A stretch of DNA of 64,000 bases from Prevotellaceae bacterium (GCA_029219385.1 JAQXTH010000023.1:1-64000); one strand, 5' to 3'; positions 10,165 to 18,860 are shown, counted from the first letter of the stretch. Made by a program: numbers and translations. The notes: generated by a model not told the origin, from the sequence alone.

Positions 10165-11178
10165 ATGTTGAAAAAGACAATACTAAAAAAACTGAGAACA
10201 TTTGATTTTTGGATAAAACTATCCACGTGGACACTATTTATTCTCTACATGGTCGGTTATTGGAATTTCCAACACTACCTGCTGGAAAACACTTGGGGGC
10301 AATATGGCTTTTCGCGCCTATCCATCATCTGCATGTTGATAGTGTTGACTTTGCTACCCTATTCTCTGGCCCACAAATTCAATCTGCCGATCTCATGGTA
10401 TAGCATTGCCTTTTTCCCTTCTGTTATCTTGACATGCCTGTTGGCACAAGAACAAATATCCATCACAGTGGCGATAATCTCCATAGTTGCTATGGCGATT
10501 GTCGCCACTGTTGCTATTATAAAGCCAAGGTTGCCAAAAATTGTCATCACCTCAAACGGCTGTATCTTCATCATCATGATAATTTACTCCCACTCCATCT
10601 CTAACACTAATGAACTGGACCACTATAAATGCAAAATAATCAACCAATTAAACCACCAACAATACAGCGAAGCACTAAAGACCGGCAACACGTCGCTTGA
10701 TGTCGACACAACAATATTCCAACTAAGAGCCACAGCCATGATACGCAACAATTCTCTTGGCGATCAACTTTTTAAATACCCCATACCATTTGGTGTCACA
10801 AAAATAGACACAAACCAAGCCACGTCTGCCACCGAAGCAAAAGACATCATTTTGTGTAATCTGTTGCTTCAAAAAAAACTATACACCTTCATCTCGCAAC
10901 TACGGAAATACTACGACATCAACTCCCCCAACCTGCCACAACATTACAAAGAGGCAATCATATTGTATCTCTCAAAAACAGTCAACACCAACCTTTCATA
11001 CAACGACCCCACAACCCTTGCAAACTACAACGATTTCATCATAGAGAAAAACAAACACAAAACAACCCTCATACGCTCAAACTATTGTCGCAATCTCTAC
11101 GGCACAACATATTTTTGGTATTATCACTTCTTTCCTCTCCCAATCACTAAGAAATATGATCAGCAAACAAAAAATTAA
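10165..11178 (+). CDS. Membrane protein, half-length relative of the DUF6057-like protein at 18951-20939
   Basis: N-terminal TM segments; C-terminal LCNLLLQKKLYTFISQLRKYYDINSPNLPQHYKEAIIL resembles LCGLLLTKQLELFKTVLSDYAAVYHDSPLPKAYAEAAAM of the larger protein. Confidence 0.7.
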   Translation: MLKKTILKKLRTFDFWIKLSTWTLFILYMVGYWNFQHYLLENTWGQYGFSRLSIICMLIVLTLLPYSLAHKFNLPISWYSIAFFPSVILTCLLAQEQISITVAIISIVAMAIVATVAIIKPRLPKIVITSNGCIFIIMIIYSHSISNTNELDHYKCKIINQLNHQQYSEALKTGNTSLDVDTTIFQLRATAMIRNNSLGDQLFKYPIPFGVTKIDTNQATSATEAKDIILCNLLLQKKLYTFISQLRKYYDINSPNLPQHYKEAIILYLSKTVNTNLSYNDPTTLANYNDFIIEKNKHKTTLIRSNYCRNLYGTTYFWYYHFFPLPITKKYDQQTKN

Positions 11179-11941
11179 ATTCCTGCGTTCTCTCGAACAC
11201 AAGAAATTTCGCGACATACACAACTCTTTCTTGGCAGAGGGAGACAAAACCATCTCACAACTCATCAACCATTTCAGTTGTGAATATCTGGCAGCCACAC
11301 AACCTTGGCTTGACGCAAACCCCCACATCGCTGCGCTTGCAAAAGAAACCGACACACTCACCCCACAACAACTCTCGGCGGCAAGCCTGCTCAAAACACC
11401 CCAAAACGCAATCGCCGTCTTCAAGAAAAAAACGGCCACACCACCCACCCCCTCTGTCTTCACCAAGAAGCTCTGCCTCGTGCTCGACTCCATTCAGGAC
11501 CCCGGCAATCTTGGCACTATCATCAGAATTTCAAACTGGTTTGGCATAAAACACATCATTTGCTCACCTGCCACAGCCGACGTCTATTCACCAAAAGTCA
11601 TACAGGCCGCAATGGGAGCATTGGCAGGCATCTCCATAAGCTATACCGACACAACAGAATACCTCTCCTCCCTGCCCCAAGACACACCTGTCTATGGCAC
11701 ATTCCTTGATGGCGACAACATCTATGACGTTCCACTCTCAAACCATGGCTTCATCATAATGGGAAACGAAGGCAACGGCATCTGCGACCGCGTTGCCGAC
11801 CTCGTGACACAACGTCTCTACATTCCTTCCTGCAACACCGGCTCCGCCACGGTCGAAAGCCTCAACGTAGGCGTTGCCACCGCCATTATCTGTGCAGAGT
11901 TCAGACGGCGCGAAACACTACAAACCTCCATTCACTCATAA
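11156..11941 (+). CDS. TrmH/SpoU-family RNA 2'-O-methyltransferase
   Basis: LDSIQDPGNLGTIIRISNWFGI; IIMGNEGNGI; NVGVATAIICAEF. Confidence 0.94.
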   Translation: MISKQKIKFLRSLEHKKFRDIHNSFLAEGDKTISQLINHFSCEYLAATQPWLDANPHIAALAKETDTLTPQQLSAASLLKTPQNAIAVFKKKTATPPTPSVFTKKLCLVLDSIQDPGNLGTIIRISNWFGIKHIICSPATADVYSPKVIQAAMGALAGISISYTDTTEYLSSLPQDTPVYGTFLDGDNIYDVPLSNHGFIIMGNEGNGICDRVADLVTQRLYIPSCNTGSATVESLNVGVATAIICAEFRRRETLQTSIHS

Positions 11942-11956
11942 TCTCCCCGCATCACT

Positions 11957-13120
11957 ATGTTCCCTATATCACTCACATTGATTATCGTCTCGCTATTGCT
12001 CCTGCCAATATGCGTAATATTATATCATCGCAGTTACATCTCGATAGCCAAACCTCATACGCCCCCCTCAAAACCGACTGTCGACACAGACAAACTGCCC
12101 TCATTCTCTATCGTGGTAACTACCCACGACTCCGACTACATGCTCAAAAACGCCATCGACAAACTCGTGTCGCAACAATATCCCAAATTTGAAATTGTTA
12201 TAGTCAACAACGCGTCCACCGACAACACCAACGACGTGATTACTCGAGCCACAAACGAACACCCCCAACTTATCAGACACACCTATCTGCCCCAAAACCG
12301 CAATGGCATACTCCACACCGCCATGGCCACAACCCTCGGAGTGAGAGCCTCGCGCAACGAGTGGATAATCCTCCTTAAACCCAACTCCACGCCAAAATCG
12401 TCACAATGGCTCATGACAATAGCCCAAGCCATCGACCACAACACAAAACTCTGCATAGGCTACAACGACTACTACGGCTACGACAATTCCAAATGGGTGA
12501 GAAAAGCCATCTCATGGCGCAAGAAATCACAGATAAAAAACTATCATGCCATCTGCCGTGGTAAACGCAAACCTATTGAAACAGAAAACTCAAACATCGC
12601 TTTTCGCAAGTGCGACTTCTTTTCAAATGGTGGCTATGGGCGTTGGCTCTACCTTAAAAGTTTCCACGAAAACCTCTATGTCACAACTTTCACAAAATCA
12701 TCAGAAACAAAATTCCTCACTTCACCCACAGCCCAAGTCGAGACTCTGCTGCCACCGATTGAAACCCTATGGCAGACCGAGCGCAGACTTATAAAAAAAT
12801 CACTCGCAAAACTCAGCCGTTCCACAAAACTACGACGCTGCCACCGACTTATGATAAATCTTCTCTATCTTTTCGCGGCAACAATGATGATTGCCGGGGT
12901 GGCATTTTCCATTTTCCCACTCCCGGGCGACAACAGCCAAGACTATTTCAATATGGTCTCTGCCACAACACTTCATCAAACCATTCCGCTCACAACCATC
13001 ATTGCAGCATTGGTTTTCACCATCCTTTCCCTCGTTCACTGCATCATAGTCGTTTGGCTCAATAGGCGCGATGCCCAAAGACTATACTGCCCAATCTCAA
13101 ACGCTCCTTACACCCTTTGA
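11957..13120 (+). CDS. Glycosyltransferase family 2, membrane-anchored
   Basis: FSIVVTTHDSDYMLKNAIDKLVSQQYPKFEIVIVNNASTDNT; C-terminal TM helices. Confidence 0.9.
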   Translation: MFPISLTLIIVSLLLLPICVILYHRSYISIAKPHTPPSKPTVDTDKLPSFSIVVTTHDSDYMLKNAIDKLVSQQYPKFEIVIVNNASTDNTNDVITRATNEHPQLIRHTYLPQNRNGILHTAMATTLGVRASRNEWIILLKPNSTPKSSQWLMTIAQAIDHNTKLCIGYNDYYGYDNSKWVRKAISWRKKSQIKNYHAICRGKRKPIETENSNIAFRKCDFFSNGGYGRWLYLKSFHENLYVTTFTKSSETKFLTSPTAQVETLLPPIETLWQTERRLIKKSLAKLSRSTKLRRCHRLMINLLYLFAATMMIAGVAFSIFPLPGDNSQDYFNMVSATTLHQTIPLTTIIAALVFTILSLVHCIIVVWLNRRDAQRLYCPISNAPYTL

Positions 13121-13144
13121 CAATAAGGACAACACCCACTGCAA

Positions 13145-15475
13145 ATGTCATCACCGTTCAATCTCTTCAAAACACTCGTCTACACAACCCTGCTGTCATT
13201 GCTGACAGCCTGCTCTTCCGAGAAATTCTTGGGAGAAGACGACCTGTTGCTCACATCGGTGAAACTCACGTCTGAAACTCCCGAAACAGACGTAAACGAC
13301 TATCTCATACACCTCCGCCAAACGCCAAACTCGAAGTGGTTCAACCTCTTCAAAGTGCCTCAAGGACTATATAATCTGTCGGGAACAGACACCACCAAAG
13401 CCATCAACCGCTTTTGGCGGCGAGTTGGCGAGCCACCCGTAATCTACAGCCCCCAGCAAACTGCCAACACCCAAAACTCCCTGGCCCTGGCCCTCAAAGA
13501 CAAGGGCTATCTCTCTGCCCGAGTCTCTGCCACAACCACACAAAAGAAAAACAGCCGCAAAATAAAACTCCACTACACTCTCCGGCCCGGCCAACCCTAT
13601 ATCATCACAAAAATAAACACCACGGCCGACAACCCCATTATTGACAGCCTCATAAACATCAGCAAGTCGCAGTCTCTTCTCACTCCCGGCATGAAATGCG
13701 ACATCTCGCTGCTCGACAAAGAACGCTCGCGCATCACAGCCATGCTCCACAATCATGGGTTCTATAACGTATTGAAAAACTTCATGCGCTATGAGATAGA
13801 CACCCTCTCGGGACCCTCCAACGTGAAACTATCGCTTATTTTTGAAGGTAAAGCCATTGCCCCCGACACCACAGACATCTACACACAATATCGCTTGCGC
13901 AACATCAACCTGTCGGTCTTAAACTCCGACAACGAAACCACCAACAAAGTCTCTGTAAAAGACTCCTCGCTCAACATCACATACACCAACACCAATCACA
14001 AAACATTCAGGCCCAACATGCTTGTTGCCAAAACATATCTCAAACCAAACCAAATCTACCGCCAGCAAGACATTGCCAAAACCTATCGCTCTCTCTCCAA
14101 TCTTGAGGCGATTGCCTATGCCTCCATACAAACCGAAAAAACCGATTCCGCACAACTCGATGCCGACATACAGGTTGTTCCCAACAAGATAAACACACTC
14201 GGTGTAGAATTAGAAGGCACCAACACTGCCGGAAACCTTGGCGTTGCCTCATCGCTCACCTATACCAACCGAAACCTTTTCAATGGTTCCGAGGTGTGGA
14301 CTGTCAGCCTCAAAGGAGCCTACGAGGCCATCACCGGTCTCGAAGGCTACGGCGACCAAAACTATTTCGAGTTGGGATTAGAAACCAAACTCTCATTCCC
14401 CAAACTGATTTTGCCCTTCTGCTCCTCCTTCAACGACAGGGCAACCTCTAATCTCTCGCTGCAATACGACACACAAGAAAGACCCGAGTTCCACCGCCGA
14501 GTGCTCACCACTCTGTGGAGTTATCGCTGGAGCAACCCCACCGGAACATTCAAACACCGCCTCGACATACCCAGCCTCAACTATGTCTACATGCCGTGGA
14601 TTTCCAAAACCTTCAGAGAGGAATACCTCCAGTCAGACAACTACCACTCAGCACTCATACGCTATGCCTACGAAGACCTCCTCATTCTCAACTTCACATA
14701 CAGCCAAACCTACAGCCCCTCGGCACACAACGACCTGCAAAACTCACCAAACAAACCGGGCAAAAACAACTCCGGTTCATATCAGATAAACTGGTCGATA
14801 GAGTCGGCAGGCAATATCATCTATGCCTTGTCTAAACCCATGGGACTGACGCGCAACAAAGACAACCAATACACTCTGTTTGACGTGGCTTACGCACAAT
14901 ACGTGAAATTTGACTTCGATTTTTCTCGCCACTTCACCATCAACCCTCGCAACACCATTGCCACCCACTTCTCCTTCGGCATTGCCCAACCCTATGGCAA
15001 CTCCACAATAGTGCCCTATGAAAAACGCTATTTTGCAGGCGGAGCCAACAGCGTGAGAGGATGGGGAGTGCGCGAATTAGGCCCCGGTCGCTATGTCGGC
15101 CAAGACGGCAAAATTGATTTCATCAACCAAACGGGCAACCTCAAACTATTGGCAAACATCGAACTGCGCACAAAACTCCTGTGGAAGTTCAGCGGAGCAT
15201 TCTTTATCGATGCGGGCAACATTTGGACCACACGCCTCTATGAGGTGACGGGCAGTGGAGGACGTTTTGATGTCTCCACCTTTTGGAAACAGATTGCGGC
15301 CTCCTATGGCATAGGCCTGCGCATGAACCTCGACTATTTCATCTTGAGGTTTGACATGGCGATGAAAGCAATCAACCCTGCCTACCAACCGAGCGACAAA
15401 CGCTATCTGCCACTTCTGCGCCCCAAACTGTCGCGCGACTTCGCATTTCATTTCGCAGTCGGACTACCTTTTTGA
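13145..15475 (+). CDS. BamA/TamA-like outer membrane protein (surface antigen, POTRA + barrel)
   Basis: Lipoprotein-like N-terminus LLTACSSEKFLGEDDLLL; C-terminal YFAGGANSVRGWGVRELGPG barrel signature; terminal FHFAVGLPF. Confidence 0.92.
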   Translation: MSSPFNLFKTLVYTTLLSLLTACSSEKFLGEDDLLLTSVKLTSETPETDVNDYLIHLRQTPNSKWFNLFKVPQGLYNLSGTDTTKAINRFWRRVGEPPVIYSPQQTANTQNSLALALKDKGYLSARVSATTTQKKNSRKIKLHYTLRPGQPYIITKINTTADNPIIDSLINISKSQSLLTPGMKCDISLLDKERSRITAMLHNHGFYNVLKNFMRYEIDTLSGPSNVKLSLIFEGKAIAPDTTDIYTQYRLRNINLSVLNSDNETTNKVSVKDSSLNITYTNTNHKTFRPNMLVAKTYLKPNQIYRQQDIAKTYRSLSNLEAIAYASIQTEKTDSAQLDADIQVVPNKINTLGVELEGTNTAGNLGVASSLTYTNRNLFNGSEVWTVSLKGAYEAITGLEGYGDQNYFELGLETKLSFPKLILPFCSSFNDRATSNLSLQYDTQERPEFHRRVLTTLWSYRWSNPTGTFKHRLDIPSLNYVYMPWISKTFREEYLQSDNYHSALIRYAYEDLLILNFTYSQTYSPSAHNDLQNSPNKPGKNNSGSYQINWSIESAGNIIYALSKPMGLTRNKDNQYTLFDVAYAQYVKFDFDFSRHFTINPRNTIATHFSFGIAQPYGNSTIVPYEKRYFAGGANSVRGWGVRELGPGRYVGQDGKIDFINQTGNLKLLANIELRTKLLWKFSGAFFIDAGNIWTTRLYEVTGSGGRFDVSTFWKQIAASYGIGLRMNLDYFILRFDMAMKAINPAYQPSDKRYLPLLRPKLSRDFAFHFAVGLPF

Positions 15476-15482
15476 CAGTGTT

Positions 15483-15590
15483 TTCATATCACACGCTCAA
15501 CAAATTCATATCACAACATCAAAGATTTCATATCATAAGATCAATAAAATCATATACAATTTCAAAAAATTCATTTCATATTATCAACAA
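15483..15590. repeat. Five imperfect tandem copies of a 21-22 bp unit (consensus about TTCATATCAnAAnATCAAnAAA)
   Basis: Copies start at 15483, 15505, 15527, 15549 and 15570; fills the intergenic gap upstream of the META-domain lipoprotein. Confidence 0.85.
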
Positions 15591-15600
15591 AAACATTATC

Positions 15601-15996
15601 ATGAAAAAAACATTCTTAATTATTCTCGCCGCCATAAGTCTCGCGGCTTGCAAGACAGCAGATAGTCTCGGTCTTGCCGGTCAGTCGTTCTCTCTGACCC
15701 AACTCAACAATAAGCCTCTCGTTGCCGACGAGGGAATTAAGCCGGCCATATCGTTCACCGACAAACAGGTGAATGCCACCGTGGGCTGCAACCGCATTTT
15801 TGCCGGCTACACAACCGATAATAAAGGCAAACTCTCCTTCACCAATGGTGGTGCCACACGGATGATGTGTCCCGACAAGTATAGAGAAGACGAGTTTCTT
15901 GCCGCGTTCAACAAAGTTGCGAAATACAAACTCTCAGGTAAAACCATAAAGTTCTACGACAACGAGGGCAACCTCCTGTTTACTGCCACCAAATAA
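15601..15996 (+). CDS. META-domain lipoprotein (HslJ-like)
   Basis: MKKTFLIILAAISLAACKTAD lipobox; VNATVGCNRIFAGYTTDNKGKLSFTNGGATRMMCPD META signature; internal ATG preferred over the 15472 ORF start. Confidence 0.92.
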   Translation: MKKTFLIILAAISLAACKTADSLGLAGQSFSLTQLNNKPLVADEGIKPAISFTDKQVNATVGCNRIFAGYTTDNKGKLSFTNGGATRMMCPDKYREDEFLAAFNKVAKYKLSGKTIKFYDNEGNLLFTATK

Positions 15997-16128
15997 TCAA
16001 CCACAACCATTCCATGGATTTTGTCTCATCCGAATTGCCATGAAATTGTGGCACGAAGGTAAAAAATCCACTTAAAATCCTTTCTTATCGTCAAAATTAA
16101 GCCGCAACGCGACTTAACCATTTATTCT

Positions 16129-16190
16129 CGGCCGGAAATCTTAGTATTTTCGGCCGAAAATCTTAGTATCTCCGCCCGGAAATACTCTTA
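16129..16190. repeat. 22-bp-period direct repeats cggccggaaatcttagtatttt / cggccgaaaatcttagtatct / degenerate third copy
   Basis: Copies start at 16129, 16151 and about 16172. Confidence 0.75.
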
Positions 16191-16209
16191 TGCTCGGAGC
16201 GAGCATAAG
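16187..16209. repeat. Perfect hairpin cttatgctcg-gag-cgagcataag
   Basis: 10-bp perfect stem with 3-nt loop. Confidence 0.85.
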
Positions 16210-16299
16210 TCGTTAAGTCCGCTCAAAATTTCGCGAAGGCTTTTCTTCTCATTTTCATGTTGCGCAAATCTAAAATCAAATCGAAATTTCCAAAATAAT

Positions 16300-16600
16300 A
16301 AGCTCTGTAAGGGCGACATATCAATACCAACAATCGGGTCGCAAAACATCATATATTCGCCCCCGACAGGGGCGTGGGTGGGGTAATCGGCTCTGCGGTG
16401 GGGGCAAGCCCCCACCCTATTCTATTAAACCCCTACGGGGTTGAAACACAACAAATTAACCCCAGAGATGAACGATGTGGAATAACACATAAACCCCCAA
16501 GGTTCAAAAACAACATGTTAAATACAACAAAACGACAACAATGAACACCACAAACCCCGAGGGGTGACATAAAACAACGGAGGGGCTTGCCCCTACGGAC
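16300..16600. repeat. REP-like cluster of short GC hairpins
   Basis: agctctgtaagggcgacatatc; cgcccc-cgaca-ggggcg (16358-16374); ggtgggggc-aa-gcccccacc (16397-16416); aacccc-tac-ggggtt (16428-16442); aggggcttgcccct (16581-16594). Confidence 0.7.
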
Positions 16601-16617
16601 GAACGACCTTTTAAAAA

Positions 16618-16656
16618 TTGCGCGGAAATCGGAGAACGGCTCCGATTTCCGCGCAA
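16618..16656. repeat. 39-bp perfect inverted repeat (17-bp stem, 5-nt loop)
   Basis: ttgcgcggaaatcggag-aacgg-ctccgatttccgcgcaa. Confidence 0.92.
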
Positions 16657-16676
16657 TAACTTTTCTCTTTACTCAT

Positions 16677-16885
16677 TGTCTTGGGAAATTCCTTTTTCGG
16701 AGGGTGTGTCAAAATAAAGATTTTGACTTCACCCTCTAAGGTGCGTCAGAATGGTTAAGATGCAAGGCGCTGAGGCTGAGGGCGCAGGGAGTGTACTGAA
16801 GTACATGACCAAGCCCGAAGACGATAGCAACGCAGCAGATTGGCTATTATGACACACCGCTCTTATTTTGGAATTTCCCGAGACA
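16677..16885. mobile_element. MITE-like 209-bp element with 16-bp terminal inverted repeats TGTCTYGGGAAATTCC
   Basis: Left tgtcttgggaaattcc (16677-16692), right ggaatttcccgagaca (16870-16885); nested inverted pair GGTGTGTCA(A/T)AATA at 16703-16716 and 16845-16858; no ORF of its own. Confidence 0.6.
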
Positions 16886-16939
16886 GTTAGGATGTCTTTT
16901 AATAGCCAATGGATTTCTTTGACGTGAAGAAGACGATTG

Positions 16940-18781
16940 TTACTCGGAGAGGACAAGGCGGAGCCCAAGGTCGTAGCTGCCAGGCGAGTTGAAGAGGCGA
17001 AAAGCAGAGCGGCAGCACCTCGCGCTGCGGAACCAACTGCCGCCACGAAACACGCGGACAAAGCCTGTGGACGGTCCCTGAGGATTGGTCTGAGAACCAC
17101 TGCTATAATCACCATACCAATCCTGACACCACTCCCATACATTGCCACTCATGTCGTATATTCCAAGTTCGTTGGGTTGTTTGGTCTTGACAGGGTGTGT
17201 TTTGGAATTGTTTTTCTCTATTTTTTTCCATTCCCAATCGTCATCTGTTCCCGACAAATATCGGTCTCCACTGTTTTTCCAATACCATGCAACATCATCA
17301 AGATTTTTACTTCCACTATATCGATAGCCTTTGCTTTTGTTTCCTCCACGGGCAGCATATTCCCACTCTGCTTCGGTCGGAAGACGGAAATTCTGTCCCG
17401 TGAGACTATTCAACTTTGATATAAATTCCTGACAATCGTTCCAAGAAACTTTTTCAACAGGATTATTATCACCCTTAAAATATGACGGATTATTCCCCAT
17501 CACAGCAGTCCACAATGCCTGCGTCACTTCGGTCTCACCGATATAATAACTACTCAATGTGACTTGATGGGCAGGTTTTTCATCAGAACTTGGTTTTCCT
17601 TGCTCCGGTGTTGCGCCCATGATGAATGTGCCGCCCTCAACGGGTATCATCTTAAAAGAAACACCTTTCACCGTGAAAACATTGCCATTGGTGTTCACTT
17701 GAGAATTGCCACCACTCGGAAGAGAGATACCTTTTTCGAGCGTAGCAGCGACGGTGGCAGTGTTGCCCTCGCTAACCTCAACGGTCGACTTGTGGTCTTT
17801 ATAGCCCTGCTTGGAAATTTTCACAACATGAGAGCCAATCAATTGTTCCTCTATAAACATAGGAGTTGTTCCGATTTTCTTGTCATCGACATAGATGTCG
17901 GCATCAGCGGGCGTGCAGTTTATGTCGAGCGACCCATAGATGGGCGATGGTTTGTTGAGCGAAATGGTTTGGTTGGCAGACTCTTCGCTGATTGTCACCT
18001 CTTGTTGCGAGGGGCGGTGACCAACCTTCTTTGTTTCGACAAGATAGGTGTCGTAGCCCAAATCGCCCGTCCACGAGCCGGTGCCTTTCTTCTCACCGTT
18101 GACCCATATCTCTGCCCCCGGATCTGCCTTGAGAGTGACGGTGGTAAACGCCGGTCGCAGTTTCACCTCGACAATGTGTTTGTTTTTGGAGTCGTTGACC
18201 TCCACCTTGCCCACCTCAGGATAATAGAGCGGAGCCGTCACTCTGAAACCATATTTGCCAAACGCCTTGCGGTCTTGCGCCACACCGTCGGTGGTGACAA
18301 GCATCTTGTTGTCGAGTTCCACCACCGCATTGGGCGGCGAAAGGCGAAACATCACATATTGCTGGGTGAGAGAGGGTTTAACGATGGTCTGCACCTCGCC
18401 CGTGATGAGTTTCATGATATATGTGCGTGCTTTCTCTATCGAACAAGGGAAATACCAGTCGAGCAGGGAACCCAACTCGGGGTGGTAGATGCTGATGCGC
18501 TTCACTCCAAAGGGCACATAAACCCATATCTCGGCAGGGTGGTCTTCTTGAACTTCTACTATGCCAAGTACGCCCACATCAAACGAAAATCCCTTTTGGG
18601 TGGTTTGTATCTTTATGAGGGCACAGACATTGCCGTTTTGGTCGCGCTTCATGGTTTTCTCCATATTGGCGGTCTGGTCGTGAACGTTGAGATAGAACTC
18701 ACTCACGGCAATCTTGTCTTGCGCTCGGAGCGAAAAGGCAGACAAGAGCAAAAGAACTGTTGCGAGTATATATTTCTTCAT
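16940..18781 (-). CDS. Exported protein with PEGA-like domains and C-terminal formylglycine-generating-enzyme (SUMF1/FGE-sulfatase) fold
   Basis: Signal peptide; PEGA-like YGSLDINCTPADADIYVDDKKIGTTP; FGE motifs FIMGATPEQ, EVTQALWTAVMGNNPSYFKG, RLPTEAEWEYAARGG, GNVWEWCQDWYGDY, VFRGGSW. Confidence 0.93.
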   Translation of the reverse strand: MKKYILATVLLLLSAFSLRAQDKIAVSEFYLNVHDQTANMEKTMKRDQNGNVCALIKIQTTQKGFSFDVGVLGIVEVQEDHPAEIWVYVPFGVKRISIYHPELGSLLDWYFPCSIEKARTYIMKLITGEVQTIVKPSLTQQYVMFRLSPPNAVVELDNKMLVTTDGVAQDRKAFGKYGFRVTAPLYYPEVGKVEVNDSKNKHIVEVKLRPAFTTVTLKADPGAEIWVNGEKKGTGSWTGDLGYDTYLVETKKVGHRPSQQEVTISEESANQTISLNKPSPIYGSLDINCTPADADIYVDDKKIGTTPMFIEEQLIGSHVVKISKQGYKDHKSTVEVSEGNTATVAATLEKGISLPSGGNSQVNTNGNVFTVKGVSFKMIPVEGGTFIMGATPEQGKPSSDEKPAHQVTLSSYYIGETEVTQALWTAVMGNNPSYFKGDNNPVEKVSWNDCQEFISKLNSLTGQNFRLPTEAEWEYAARGGNKSKGYRYSGSKNLDDVAWYWKNSGDRYLSGTDDDWEWKKIEKNNSKTHPVKTKQPNELGIYDMSGNVWEWCQDWYGDYSSGSQTNPQGPSTGFVRVFRGGSWFRSARCCRSAFRLFNSPGSYDLGLRLVLSE

Positions 18782-18860
18782 AATCAGGTTGAATGTTTAT
18801 ATATTAAGGAATGAAACAGGAAAAAGTAACCCTGTTTTGCATGAAAAATTTTCGCAAACG

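Noticed and set aside
15483-15590. CRISPR array interpretation of the 22-bp repeats (also considered for 41240-41316)
   Set aside because: Units are contiguous and imperfect, without spacers; no cas genes in the window.
17564-18814. 416-aa plus-strand ORF opposite the PEGA-FGE gene
   Set aside because: Entirely antisense to a gene with clear domain motifs; no recognisable motif of its own.
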